Counted from the stretch's first letter, positions 8,241-17,278 are shown. The stretch is DNA of 64,000 nucleotides from an uncultured Lachnospiraceae bacterium (GCA_910587295.1 CAJULP010000077.1:1-64000); one strand, 5' to 3'. Notes: a model not told the origin generated them from the letters alone. A program made the numbers and translations.

Positions 8241-9341
8241 ATGAAACGTGATACCGTATTGATTTTTGAAGACAACGCCATTGACCGTGCGATTCTGACG
8301 GAGTTATTTCAGGCGGATTACAAGATATTGGAAGCTGATAACGGCAAAAGCGGACTTGCGCTGCTAAACAGCCATTATCAGTCTATTGCCATTGTCCTTT
8401 TGGATTACCTGATGCCGGTAATGGATGGCTTTGCGGTGCTGGAACGATTAAAAGACAAAAATATATTAAATAAAATACCTTTTATTATGATCACGGGGGA
8501 AGACTCTTCGGAAGTTGAAAAAAGGGGTTATGAATATGGCATTGTAAGCTATGTCAAAAAGCCTTATCAGCCGGAGGTGGTAAAGCAGGTGGTCAGCAAT
8601 GCCATAGGCTGGTTCCAGTACAAAATGGAACTGGAGGTTGTTGTCAGAAAGCAAAACGAGAGTATCCGCAAGCAAAATGGGATCCTGATCCAGCAGGCCA
8701 AAAAATTAAAGCATTTAAATGAAATCTTGATTGATTCTTTGAGCAATATCGTGGAGTTCCGGAATTTGGAATCTAAACAGCACATTAAAAGGATTCGTGA
8801 ATTTACGTTGTGCCTTGGGAAGAGTATGATGAAGCTTTACCCGGAATGTGGGCTTACGCCGGAGCAGCTCGACCAGATCGGGTGGGCGTCTTCGCTCCAT
8901 GATATCGGGAAGATTGCCATTCCGGATAATATTATCTTAAAGCCGGGGAAATTAACAGATGATGAATTTGAGCTGATCGAGTCCCACACGACGAAAGGGG
9001 CGGAGATCATCCTGCATTCGGTTCGTCTGAATGACAAAACGATTTTTGATTATGCCTACGATATTGCAAGGCATCACCATGAAAAGTATGACGGGAAGGG
9101 TTACCCGGATGGTCTTAAGGGAGATGAGATCAGTATTGCGGCACAGCTTGTCTCTCTGGCGGATGTGTATGACGCACTTGTTTCAAAGCGCGTTTACAAA
9201 GCTGCCTATGAGCCGGATAAAGCATATCAGATGATCATGGGAGGGCATAGCGGTGCTTTTTCACCTCAATTATTAAAGGCGTTTGAGGAAGTAAGGGCAG
9301 AGTTCGAAAGCATACTGGCACAATATCATGATGAAGATTAA
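8241..9341 (+). CDS. Response regulator with HD-GYP domain (RpfG-like)
   Basis: The 366-residue protein has an N-terminal receiver (FEDNAIDRAI acidic pair, phospho-acceptor Asp in VLLDYLMPVMDG, conserved Lys in VKKPY), a coiled linker rich in KQNESIRKQNG, and an HD-GYP domain with HDIGKIAIPD, HTTKGAEI, HHHEKYDGKGYPDGL and a C-terminal LADVYDAL. HD-GYP domains hydrolyse cyclic di-GMP; all metal and GYP motifs are present. I choose ATG 8241, preceded by GGGGA; an upstream in-frame ATG at 8211 overlaps the previous stop but has no ribosome binding site. No partner histidine kinase is nearby. Co-transcription with the FapA-like gene suggests a shared role in surface structure control. Confidence 0.92.
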   Translation: MKRDTVLIFEDNAIDRAILTELFQADYKILEADNGKSGLALLNSHYQSIAIVLLDYLMPVMDGFAVLERLKDKNILNKIPFIMITGEDSSEVEKRGYEYGIVSYVKKPYQPEVVKQVVSNAIGWFQYKMELEVVVRKQNESIRKQNGILIQQAKKLKHLNEILIDSLSNIVEFRNLESKQHIKRIREFTLCLGKSMMKLYPECGLTPEQLDQIGWASSLHDIGKIAIPDNIILKPGKLTDDEFELIESHTTKGAEIILHSVRLNDKTIFDYAYDIARHHHEKYDGKGYPDGLKGDEISIAAQLVSLADVYDALVSKRVYKAAYEPDKAYQMIMGGHSGAFSPQLLKAFEEVRAEFESILAQYHDED

Positions 9342-9359
9342 ACAGGAGAAAAATGTCTG

Positions 9360-10301
9360 ATGGACAAGATCGCAGTTTTAATTCCATGCTATAATGAAGA
9401 AAAGACCGTTGCAAAAGTGATCCGGGATGCGAAAGCGGCATTGCCGGAAGCGGTGGTCTATGTATATGATAATAATTCAACGGACCGCACCGCCCAGATC
9501 GCTGAGGCGGAAGGAGCAGTGGTGCGTCCGGAATATATGCAGGGCAAAGGGAACGTGATAAGGCGTATGTTCCGGGAGATTGATGCCCGGTGTTATATCA
9601 TGGTGGACGGGGATGACACTTATCCTATGGAGTTTGCTCCCCAAATGGTGGAAAAGGTGCTTTGCCATAATGCGGACATGGTGGTAGGGGACCGGCTTTC
9701 CTCCACGTATTTTGAGGAAAATAAGCGGCCCTTCCACAATATGGGGAACAGTCTTGTCCGGGCTGGCATCAACCATTTGTTTGGCTGTGAGGTAAAGGAT
9801 ATCATGACCGGGTTCCGGGCTTTCAGCTATGGATTTGTTAAAACCTTTCCGATTCTTTCCAAGGGGTTTGAGATTGAGACGGAAATGACAATCCATGCGG
9901 TCTACAATCATATGCAGATCGACAATGTCATCGTGGAGTATCGTGACCGGCCGGAGGGGAGTGTTTCCAAACTGAATACCTATTCGGACGGATTTAAGGT
10001 GCTGGGAACGATTTTCCGGCTTTACCGGGATTATAAGCCTTTTGGCTTTTTCAGCCTGCTTTCCTTATTTCTGGCGGCGCTGGCCGCAGTCTTCTTTATC
10101 CCGGTGCTGGTGGAATTTGTTAAGACAGGGCTGGTGCTAAAGTTCCCCACGTTGATCGTGTGCGGTTTTGTGATGCTGGCAGCTTTACAGTCTTTTTTTG
10201 CAGGCCTTATTTTGTCCAACATGGCAATGAAGAACCGGAGGGATTTCGAGTACCGTTTTACAATGGTGTGTGAGAAGGAAAGGCGCAAAAGGGAGGAATG
10301 A
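9360..10301 (+). CDS. GT2 glycosyltransferase, polyprenyl-phosphate sugar synthase type
   Basis: The 313-residue protein has a GT-A domain (LIPCYNEEKTV at 5-15, DNNSTDRT, the metal-binding MVDGDDTYP, and the RDRPEGSVSKLNTY segment) and two C-terminal membrane helices (about 228-255 and 262-285). This is the layout of DPM1/GtrB/CsbB enzymes that load a sugar onto undecaprenyl phosphate. The start overlaps nothing and follows AGGAGA. The stop overlaps the next start by four bases (ATGA), so it is translationally coupled to the large membrane protein downstream, which probably uses the lipid-linked sugar outside the membrane. Confidence 0.88.
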   Translation: MDKIAVLIPCYNEEKTVAKVIRDAKAALPEAVVYVYDNNSTDRTAQIAEAEGAVVRPEYMQGKGNVIRRMFREIDARCYIMVDGDDTYPMEFAPQMVEKVLCHNADMVVGDRLSSTYFEENKRPFHNMGNSLVRAGINHLFGCEVKDIMTGFRAFSYGFVKTFPILSKGFEIETEMTIHAVYNHMQIDNVIVEYRDRPEGSVSKLNTYSDGFKVLGTIFRLYRDYKPFGFFSLLSLFLAALAAVFFIPVLVEFVKTGLVLKFPTLIVCGFVMLAALQSFFAGLILSNMAMKNRRDFEYRFTMVCEKERRKREE

Positions 10302-13300
10302 AAAGCGGCATGTGGAAAAAGATCATTTCAAATTGGTATCTGGTGTTGGCAGCAGGGTTTCTTGTTTTTGCAGGATTGGTACTTATCATCTGTGGAGAGG
10401 ACAGTATCATAGCGGTCCATGATAATCTGGATCTGTTTATCCCCCAGCTTCAGATGATGAAGGATACAGGCTCTTTTTGGACCCATGACACTTATGTGCC
10501 GTTTTTGGGGGGGATCAGCAGGGATGCGCTGTTTTCGGAGTTTTCCCTTTATACGATCCTTTACATGATTTTTCCGGCATATCCGGCTTATGTTGCAGGG
10601 TATCTTTTAAAGATCCTGATCGCCATATTTTCCTGCCTGTTCCTCGGAAAAGACTTTTGCGGGGAAAGTTACGGACAGTATAAGCCTCTTATCTGGCTTA
10701 CCGGATTTGCGTACGGCATTTTGAATGTATTTCCGGCTTTTGGGATCTCCTTTGCGTCTATTCCGCTTGTAATCTGCCTGGTGCGCAAAATTTATAAGAC
10801 ACCTTCGGTAAAATGGTATCTTGCCCTTTTCTTTTACCCGATGCTGTCTTATTTTTCTTATTTTGGGCTGTTTATCCTTGCGTATATGGTGGCGGCGCTG
10901 CTCTGGCTTTGGGTCAGGGATAAGCGTTTTCCGGCAAGGCTTCTTCTGGCGGCAGCGGTACTTTCGCTGGGGTATGTGATCTGGGAGTACCGGCTTTTTG
11001 GCATGATGCTTTTTGGGGAGGAAGAGACGATCCGCTCCAGTATCGTGGTGGGGAGCTATTCTTTTCAAGAAATTATCAGGACCATGCTGGAGGGATTTAC
11101 CGGCGGGATGTTCCATGCGGAAAGCCTGCACGCTTATCTGGTGATGCCGGTCTGCATGGTTTATTTTGTATATCTGAATGTGTCCTATTTCAGGAATAAA
11201 AACGGGAAAGGGATCTTCCGCGATGTTTATAATCTGTTGATGCTGGTGCTTGTTTTTAACAGTGCGGTGTACGGGATTTATTATTGGGAGCCCTTCCGGA
11301 ACCTGGTGGAAACGGTCTGTCCGCCGCTTACCGGATGGCAGTTTAACCGGACGATCTTTTTTAACCCCTTTGTGTGGTATGGGGCGTTTTTCCTTGCGCT
11401 TATGCGGCTTTACCGGGGGAAAAAAGGAAAGATAGCTGCCAATGCGCTGGCGGTTTTGGCAATCCTGATCATTGTGTTTACCGGAAGCCGGTACAATGAC
11501 CTTTACCACACCTGTTACGATCAGGCTTACAGGCTGGTGAAAGGCAAAGCGGGAGACCAGTTAAGCTTTGGGGAATTTTATTCCAGAGAATTGTTTGAGG
11601 AGGCAAAGGAGGATATCGGCTACCTGGGGCAGTGGTCCGCAGCCTACGGATTTTATCCGGCAACTTTAGAGTATAACGGGATCTCCACGCTGGATGGTTA
11701 TCTGGGATTTTATGCCGAGAGCTATAAGGACGAGTTTCGTAAGGTCATTGCGCCAGCCCTTGAGAGGGTGGAAGAAAGCCGGATTTATTTTGACGAGTGG
11801 GGGGCCAGGGCTTACCTATATTCGGGAACGGATTTGTCTATTGTAAGCACCACGAAAAGCTATCCGGTATCGGATCAGCCGCTATATATGGATACCGATG
11901 CGTTTAAGGCATTAGGCGGGCGCTATCTCTTTTCCCGTATCCGGCTGACCAATGCAAAAGAAGCCGGGTTTACCCTGATCGGAACTTATACCAATGAAAG
12001 TTCGCCCTATACGCTGTATGTATATCAGACTACTTCCCGTTATCAGACCAAGGAACACTCTCATATGACTTATAGCAGGATGCAGGATCTTACCTATGAC
12101 CGGGAAAAGCTGGAAAGGGAGATGGATGAACTTTTGGCGTTAGCAAAGGAGGCATCGGAATCGGAAGAAGTTTTGCCGGAGGGCAGAGAACGGGTTTTGG
12201 AATTGTATGAAAGCGTGATCGAGGAATACAGTAAGCTTAACACCAGCCGGAGCCTGGTGCAGATCGCCTATTATAAAAACGTGCTGGATGAGGAAAACGG
12301 GATCAGGCAGGAAGAGATCACGGAGGAGGCGGTGGATCTTGGGGATGCACTGTACAGCACGTTAAAGGCGGTAAGTCTTTCTCCTTACAGGGAGGCCATG
12401 GAGACGGTGATGGAGCCGGAGCTTGTGGAATCCTTTACCCTGTATGAGGAAATGACAGATGAGGAAAAAGAGCTTTACATGAAGGAAAACAGCCTGGAGC
12501 AGGAATATGAGCTGGCTGCCCAGGAGGATTATTATTTTGAATATGAGGGAGAAGAGTGGAATTTTGCGCGGTTTATGGAAGAAGGGGAGAGTCTTTCCGG
12601 GGATGCGTATATTGACATCTATCAGGGGATCAACCGGGAAAAGAACAGCGTGCTGGGAGAGATCTATCTGGAATTGGTGGATATAAGGACGCAGCGGGCC
12701 AAGCTAGAAGGCTATGAGGATTTTGGTGAGTTTGCTTATAATGAAATGTATGTGAGAGATTATTCCGTGGACCAGGCAAAGGAATTGTTCACGGAGATCC
12801 GGAAAAGAGTGGTTCCGGCAGTCTACGACTTGAAGAATAAATATCAGTCCATGGATTTCTCACCCTTGTATCTGATGCCTGAGACGAAGGCGGCCCAGAG
12901 ACTTTCGCTTTACCGTCCGTATCTGGAGCAGGTTGACCCGGAAATGGCGGAGACATTTGATTATATGGAAAAGTACGGGCTCTATGACATGGATCCGTCT
13001 TGGGGCAAGGCAGATACCGGATTTACCATCGGTCTGGATTATTTTAATGATGCGTTTATTTTTGATTCTCCTTACGGGAATTATTATGATTACACCACGG
13101 CAATCCATGAATTTGGGCATTACCATTATATGTTCCGCAATGCGGAAGATATCATGGTCAAAAGCAATAATATCGACCTGTGCGAGATTCATTCCCAGGG
13201 GCTGGAAATGCTGTTTTATGATTATTATGATGAGATCCTTGGAGGGGAAGAGGGGGAATTATTCCGCTTTATGGAAGTATACCAGATGGTGGATAACATC

Positions 13301-13699
13301 ATAGAGTCTTCCCTGCTTTCTGAGTTTGAGCTGGAGGTTTATGAAAACCCGGATATGACGCTGGAGGATTTGAACAAGCTTTATCTGACCCTTTCCCAGA
13401 AATATGGGATTTACTATAACGATAGGATGACGGAGCTGTATACCTGGGTGGATATCCCCCACATCTTCAACTCTCCCTGCTATTATATCGGGTATGCCAC
13501 ATCCGCTTTTACGTCGCTGGATATATTGACCCTTTCTGAAAAAGACAGGCATGCGGCTGTTGAAAAGTATATGGAGATCACTACTCTGCCAACCTATGCG
13601 GCGTATTGTGATGCCGTTGAGTACGTGGAGCTCCGGGATATCTTTGAAAAAGGCGTGCCGGCCCAGATCATCAGGGAGACGGCGGAGATATTGCGGTAG
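10298..13699 (+). CDS. YkoS/YfhO-like (DUF6044) membrane protein fused to an M3-type zinc metallopeptidase
   Basis: This 1133-residue open frame joins two unlike parts. Residues 1 to about 400 have roughly ten membrane helices and the outside loop DNLDLFIPQLQ, and residues 400-585 form a soluble domain, as in DUF6044/YfhO-type GT-C proteins that work with GT2 partners. From about 595 to the end it matches M3 oligopeptidases: zinc site HEFGH at 937-941, third ligand probably Glu963 in LCEIHSQGLEM, and the YYIGYATSAF region near the C terminus. The junction near 590 shows no stop. By membrane-protein topology the peptidase domain would lie outside the cell, which is unusual for M3 enzymes. The family naming of the N-terminal part is from memory. 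Confidence 0.8.
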   Translation: MKSGMWKKIISNWYLVLAAGFLVFAGLVLIICGEDSIIAVHDNLDLFIPQLQMMKDTGSFWTHDTYVPFLGGISRDALFSEFSLYTILYMIFPAYPAYVAGYLLKILIAIFSCLFLGKDFCGESYGQYKPLIWLTGFAYGILNVFPAFGISFASIPLVICLVRKIYKTPSVKWYLALFFYPMLSYFSYFGLFILAYMVAALLWLWVRDKRFPARLLLAAAVLSLGYVIWEYRLFGMMLFGEEETIRSSIVVGSYSFQEIIRTMLEGFTGGMFHAESLHAYLVMPVCMVYFVYLNVSYFRNKNGKGIFRDVYNLLMLVLVFNSAVYGIYYWEPFRNLVETVCPPLTGWQFNRTIFFNPFVWYGAFFLALMRLYRGKKGKIAANALAVLAILIIVFTGSRYNDLYHTCYDQAYRLVKGKAGDQLSFGEFYSRELFEEAKEDIGYLGQWSAAYGFYPATLEYNGISTLDGYLGFYAESYKDEFRKVIAPALERVEESRIYFDEWGARAYLYSGTDLSIVSTTKSYPVSDQPLYMDTDAFKALGGRYLFSRIRLTNAKEAGFTLIGTYTNESSPYTLYVYQTTSRYQTKEHSHMTYSRMQDLTYDREKLEREMDELLALAKEASESEEVLPEGRERVLELYESVIEEYSKLNTSRSLVQIAYYKNVLDEENGIRQEEITEEAVDLGDALYSTLKAVSLSPYREAMETVMEPELVESFTLYEEMTDEEKELYMKENSLEQEYELAAQEDYYFEYEGEEWNFARFMEEGESLSGDAYIDIYQGINREKNSVLGEIYLELVDIRTQRAKLEGYEDFGEFAYNEMYVRDYSVDQAKELFTEIRKRVVPAVYDLKNKYQSMDFSPLYLMPETKAAQRLSLYRPYLEQVDPEMAETFDYMEKYGLYDMDPSWGKADTGFTIGLDYFNDAFIFDSPYGNYYDYTTAIHEFGHYHYMFRNAEDIMVKSNNIDLCEIHSQGLEMLFYDYYDEILGGEEGELFRFMEVYQMVDNIIESSLLSEFELEVYENPDMTLEDLNKLYLTLSQKYGIYYNDRMTELYTWVDIPHIFNSPCYYIGYATSAFTSLDILTLSEKDRHAAVEKYMEITTLPTYAAYCDAVEYVELRDIFEKGVPAQIIRETAEILR

Positions 13700-13842
13700 A
13701 GCCTGGTTAGTGTGGGAAAGTGATTAGGAATTTTTGATCTTTTAGGAGCTTTTTGGTCTCTCCGATCAGGATTCCCGAACACAATGCGCCGGAAAACGAG
13801 ATACCGTTCGAAGAATTGCAAAGAAGAAGCAAGGAACATTTG

Positions 13843-13873
13843 AAAAAAGAACGTCCCTGGGAGACGTTCTTTT
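13843..13873 (-). terminator. Rho-independent terminator of the dnaD-dnaI-prs operon
   Basis: An 11-bp stem (13845-13855 with 13863-13873) with a 7-base loop is followed on the minus strand by a run of six T (13843-13848 read in reverse). It sits 29 bases past the prs stop and could also stop plus-strand reading from the peptidase fusion gene. Confidence 0.8.
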
Positions 13874-13901
13874 CATGAAGAGTTTTTGTGCAATAATTAT
13901 A

Positions 13902-15092
13902 TTAATTGATAGTTTCCCCGGCTTTATATCTTGTGACCACGCTCTGGATGCGTTCGTTAGGATTAAGCAGGTCGCTGATGGAAGCGTCGTGGTTTAACGT
14001 GTCAATGATATATGCGATATACTTACTCATGTCACAGTCTATGTACCATTCCCGTTTTAACAGCTCAGGGGTCTGATAGATCAGGTTGGTCGTAAGCACG
14101 TTGTCAATGATACCGCTCTCATAAGCTTTGTCAAAGCGTTCTAAGCCGTTGGTGAAAAGTCCGAAGGTGGAGCAGATAAAGATTTTGCGGGCTTTTCTTT
14201 CTTTCAGGGCGGTGGCCACCTCAAGGACGCTTTCCCCGGATGAGATCATGTCGTCAATGATCACCATATCTTTGCCATCCACGGAAGAACCTAAAAATTC
14301 ATGGGCAACGATGGGGTTGCGGCCGTTGATGATCCGGGTATAATCCCGGCGCTTGTAGAACATGCCCATATCAAGCCCCAATACGTTAGCCATATAGATC
14401 GCCCGGCTCATTCCGCCTTCGTCCGGGCTGATTACCATCATATGACCGGCATCTAAAGAAAGATCCGGCACATGCTTTAACAGGCCTTTGATAAATTGGT
14501 AAGCAGGCTGGACGGTCTCAAAACCGTGGAGGGGGATTGCGTTCTGAACTCTGGGGTCGTGGGCGTCAAACGTGATGATATTGTCAACACCCATCCTGAC
14601 CATTTCCTGAAGGGCAAGGGCACAGTCCAAGGATTCCCTGGCTGTCCGCTTGTGCTGTCTGCTTTCATACAGATAGGGCATGATAACGGTGATACGCCTT
14701 GCTTTTCCGCCCACCGCTGCAATGACCCTTTTTAGATCCTGATAGTGGTCATCCGGTGACATGTGGTTCTGACGCCCGAACATAGAGTAGGTCAGGCTGT
14801 AATTTGCCACATCCACCAAAAGGTAAAGGTCTGTTCCCCGGACGGACTCTAAGATCATCCCCTTTGCTTCTCCGGTGCCAAAACGGGGAACTTTTGCTTG
14901 TAAGATATAAGAATCCCTCTGGTAGCCGGAAAAAGCAAGGCTGTCTTTGTGCTCACTTTCCCGGGCAGTACGCCATTTTACCAGATAGTTGTCCACTTTT
15001 TCACCAAGGGTTTTACATCCCTCTAACGGGATGATGCCAAGGGATCCAACAGGTATGGTTTCCAAGTTTCTTTTTTCTTCACGCTGAGCCAT
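13902..15092 (-). CDS. prs: Ribose-phosphate pyrophosphokinase (PRPP synthase), long form
   Basis: The 396-residue protein makes PRPP from ribose 5-phosphate and ATP. Diagnostic parts are RGTDLYLLVD, the flexible-loop region YLYESRQHKRTARES, NIITFDAHDPRVQNAIP, and the PRPP-binding motif MVIIDDMISSGES. It is about 80 residues longer than the usual class I enzyme; the extra residues lie at the N terminus (about 1-75) and C terminus. The longer type is, to my memory, common in Lachnospiraceae beside a standard copy. It is the last gene of a dnaD-dnaI-prs run with 15-base gaps, so PRPP supply seems co-expressed with replication initiation. Confidence 0.88.
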   Translation of the reverse strand: MAQREEKRNLETIPVGSLGIIPLEGCKTLGEKVDNYLVKWRTARESEHKDSLAFSGYQRDSYILQAKVPRFGTGEAKGMILESVRGTDLYLLVDVANYSLTYSMFGRQNHMSPDDHYQDLKRVIAAVGGKARRITVIMPYLYESRQHKRTARESLDCALALQEMVRMGVDNIITFDAHDPRVQNAIPLHGFETVQPAYQFIKGLLKHVPDLSLDAGHMMVISPDEGGMSRAIYMANVLGLDMGMFYKRRDYTRIINGRNPIVAHEFLGSSVDGKDMVIIDDMISSGESVLEVATALKERKARKIFICSTFGLFTNGLERFDKAYESGIIDNVLTTNLIYQTPELLKREWYIDCDMSKYIAYIIDTLNHDASISDLLNPNERIQSVVTRYKAGETIN

Positions 15093-15107
15093 GAAGGTAC
15101 CTCACTT

Positions 15108-16070
15108 TCATTTTAAAGTCTTTTTCAAGCGCCGTATATCCGATCCTGTAAACTTACAGATAGTATAGTTATCTATGATCCTGGAGAATATGCGTTCCGA
15201 GTAGCGGTTTTGGATATCCTCGAGAAAAAGGTTGGTAGAAATGATCGTTGCCTTTTTGCTTAAGTGCCGTTCGTTTAATAAAGAAAAAAATTGGGAAGCG
15301 GTTACATTGTTTATGCATTCTGTTCCCAAATCGTCAATGATCAAAAGATCGCATCCATAGAGGTCTTCATGGAGGCTGTGAAGCTCATCTTTATTCTTAT
15401 AATCAAACATGCTTCTGGATAATGTCTCAAAGAGCCCGGCGGCGCTGAAATAGATCACGGAGCAGCCTTTTTCAATCAACTCCCTGGCAATGCAGCCGGA
15501 TAGAAAAGATTTGCCTGTTCCTACTGTACCATAAAAAAACAGATTAGAGTAGTCTGCAGGAAAGGTGTTAACAAAATTTTTACAAGTGTTCACATTTTTT
15601 TTGAATATAGCAAGGTCTTCCCCCTGATGAAAGTCATAAGAAAGGGTATCAAAGTTTTCCTCCTTAAGCATGTCGTGGATGCCGGACTGTTCGTAAAGAA
15701 GATCAATGACAGCTTGTTTAAAACAATGGCATTTCCGGCCATTGATATAACCGGTATCCTGGCAGTCCGGACAGTCATAGATGGGGGAAAGGTAATCCGC
15801 CGGAAGGCCTGCGCCAAGGAGCAGGTCCGTTTTCATGGATGAAAGCCTGTTAAGGGTGCTTTTTAAATCGGCCAGCGCATTTTCATCACCTTCCAGAAGC
15901 TTTTTTCCCTGGGCAACGGAAACCGCGGCAATGGATTCGCATAATTGACGGTATCCGTCGATCTGCCGGTATACATAAGCGGTGCGTTGGCTTAACAGAT
16001 GACGGTTTTGGTTTTGTCTGTCTTCGTAACTGCGGATTATGGTATCATACTGAGAATTGCTTAATGCCAC
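15108..16070 (-). CDS. dnaI: DnaI/DnaC-type helicase-loader ATPase
   Basis: The 320-residue AAA+ protein has an N-terminal region with a CPDCQDTG...CHC zinc-binding cluster (about 100-117), Walker A GTVGTGKS, Walker B DLLIIDDLG and a sensor STNL followed by the YSERIFSRI arginine-finger helix. These features match DnaI, which loads the replicative helicase onto DNA in Firmicutes. It lies 15 bases downstream of the DnaD gene, its usual functional partner in primosome assembly. All ATPase motifs look intact. Confidence 0.9.
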   Translation of the reverse strand: MALSNSQYDTIIRSYEDRQNQNRHLLSQRTAYVYRQIDGYRQLCESIAAVSVAQGKKLLEGDENALADLKSTLNRLSSMKTDLLLGAGLPADYLSPIYDCPDCQDTGYINGRKCHCFKQAVIDLLYEQSGIHDMLKEENFDTLSYDFHQGEDLAIFKKNVNTCKNFVNTFPADYSNLFFYGTVGTGKSFLSGCIARELIEKGCSVIYFSAAGLFETLSRSMFDYKNKDELHSLHEDLYGCDLLIIDDLGTECINNVTASQFFSLLNERHLSKKATIISTNLFLEDIQNRYSERIFSRIIDNYTICKFTGSDIRRLKKTLK

Positions 16071-16085
16071 AACATGTTCTCCTTG

Positions 16086-17132
16086 TTAATTGCTGAGGAT
16101 TTCTTTTTCTAATGCGTCAAAATCATAACTGCGCTGTGGAAACTGGTTAAAAGCCCGGGCCGCGGGGGCCGAATTAAATTTCGGGGCGGAATTTTTGGAT
16201 TTAGCGTAAGCTTCATCCAGGTTCTGGATATCTTTTTTGTGGTGTACCTGCTTTTTATGCCAGTTTACAAGAATGCTGTCGGCATATTCAAAACGGTGTT
16301 TGTCGGTAGCCATAACGGTACGGCTGCAGGCTTCTAAAATAATATCCTTGGTAAATCCCAGTTCATTGATCCATTTAAGGGCAAAGTCTGCTTCCGCTTT
16401 GGTGGGAACGCCGGTTTTGCCCAGTGCCTTCATAATGTCATAAACGATCTTGTCATATTTGGAGGCGGCTTTAGCAGCCTGAGCAGGGGTTGTAATTCCT
16501 TCTTCCGCCCAGCTGATAGCGACTTTTTCTATGTACCGGAAATCTTTTTTGCCTTTTCCCACGCAGTACTGGATCAGGTAATCAATCAAATCCTCCGAGA
16601 ATTTCAGCCTGTCCGTAAAAAAGAGAATGGTCTTGATCTCGGAAGGGCTTAAAGGCTTGCCCAGATACTGTTCCGCAACAAAAATGATCTGTGCGGTCTC
16701 TTCATTATTTTTAAATTCTTTTAACTGGTCCAAGGTATAGACCGGTTTGGAAAAGTCGTTTTTTTCGATTAAAGGTTCTGCCTTTGCCGGAATAGGCACC
16801 ACTGCCGCAAGCGATGCGTCAGTACCGGAATCAGGGGTAATATCCAGAAACCGGATTCCGGTAAGGGATCTGCCCTCGTCATATTCCAGCGAAAGAAGCT
16901 GGTTTTTTTCCCAGTATTTTAAAGACCGCATAACGTCCTTTTCCGTGTGGTTAAATTTGTCGGCAATATCGGACACACTGGTAGTAAGCCCCGCGTTCAT
17001 CATGCGGAGAAGATATAGATATATTTTAAGCTGCGCGTCATTTGCATCCTTCATATATTTGTCGATAAATAAATTGGATACAACAGTTACATCTACGCTA
17101 TTTTGTTGATAAATTTTAAAGTGCCCCATCAA
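16086..17132 (-). CDS. dnaD: DnaD-type replication initiation protein
   Basis: The 348-residue protein has an N-terminal winged-helix region (about 20-90, AQLKIYLYLLRMM) and two DnaD/DnaB C-terminal domain copies: LGKPLSPSEIKTILFF...LIDYLIQYC at about 155-215 and a second helical unit at about 235-310. DnaD helps DnaA open DNA and recruits the helicase loader. The start could be the first or second ATG (one codon apart). It opens the dnaD-dnaI-prs operon, with its own promoter and three DnaA boxes just upstream, pointing to control by the initiator. Confidence 0.88.
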   Translation of the reverse strand: MMGHFKIYQQNSVDVTVVSNLFIDKYMKDANDAQLKIYLYLLRMMNAGLTTSVSDIADKFNHTEKDVMRSLKYWEKNQLLSLEYDEGRSLTGIRFLDITPDSGTDASLAAVVPIPAKAEPLIEKNDFSKPVYTLDQLKEFKNNEETAQIIFVAEQYLGKPLSPSEIKTILFFTDRLKFSEDLIDYLIQYCVGKGKKDFRYIEKVAISWAEEGITTPAQAAKAASKYDKIVYDIMKALGKTGVPTKAEADFALKWINELGFTKDIILEACSRTVMATDKHRFEYADSILVNWHKKQVHHKKDIQNLDEAYAKSKNSAPKFNSAPAARAFNQFPQRSYDFDALEKEILSN

Positions 17133-17177
17133 ATTTCACCTGACCTTATTAGATTCACACGAACGAAAGCAAAATGA

Positions 17178-17206
17178 ATTATAGCACAGGATATTCAAAA
17201 TTGAAA
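17178..17206 (-). promoter_or_regulatory. Promoter of the dnaD-dnaI-prs operon
   Basis: On the minus strand TTTCAA (17201-17206), a 17-base spacer and a perfect TATAAT (17178-17183) lie 45 bases upstream of the dnaD start. The DnaA-box array is centred about 60 bases upstream of this -35 element. Confidence 0.55.
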
Positions 17207-17251
17207 TAGGGAAAATGTTAAAAATCCCAGTATTTTCAAGGGCTTTCAGGC

Positions 17252-17278
17252 TGTGGATAATGTGGAAAATGTGGATAA
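17252..17278 (-). promoter_or_regulatory. Three contiguous DnaA boxes upstream of dnaD
   Basis: Read on the minus strand, the 27 bases are three 9-mers set head to tail without spacers: TTATCCACA, TTTTCCACA, TTATCCACA. The outer two are perfect consensus DnaA boxes and the middle one differs at one position. The array abuts the murC stop codon and precedes the dnaD promoter. Its likely role is DnaA control of the replication-initiation operon, or DnaA titration. The 9-mers are seen directly; binding is inferred. Confidence 0.75.

Noticed and set aside
10607..11509. 300-residue open frame on the minus strand
   Set aside because: It lies wholly inside the plus-strand membrane-protein part of the peptidase fusion, is full of His, Pro, Lys and Arg as expected for an antisense frame, and has no family motif.
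17252..17278. Reading the DnaA boxes as the chromosomal origin
   Set aside because: There is no dnaA or dnaN gene and no AT-rich unwinding region beside a larger box cluster, so a regulatory or titration site is more likely.
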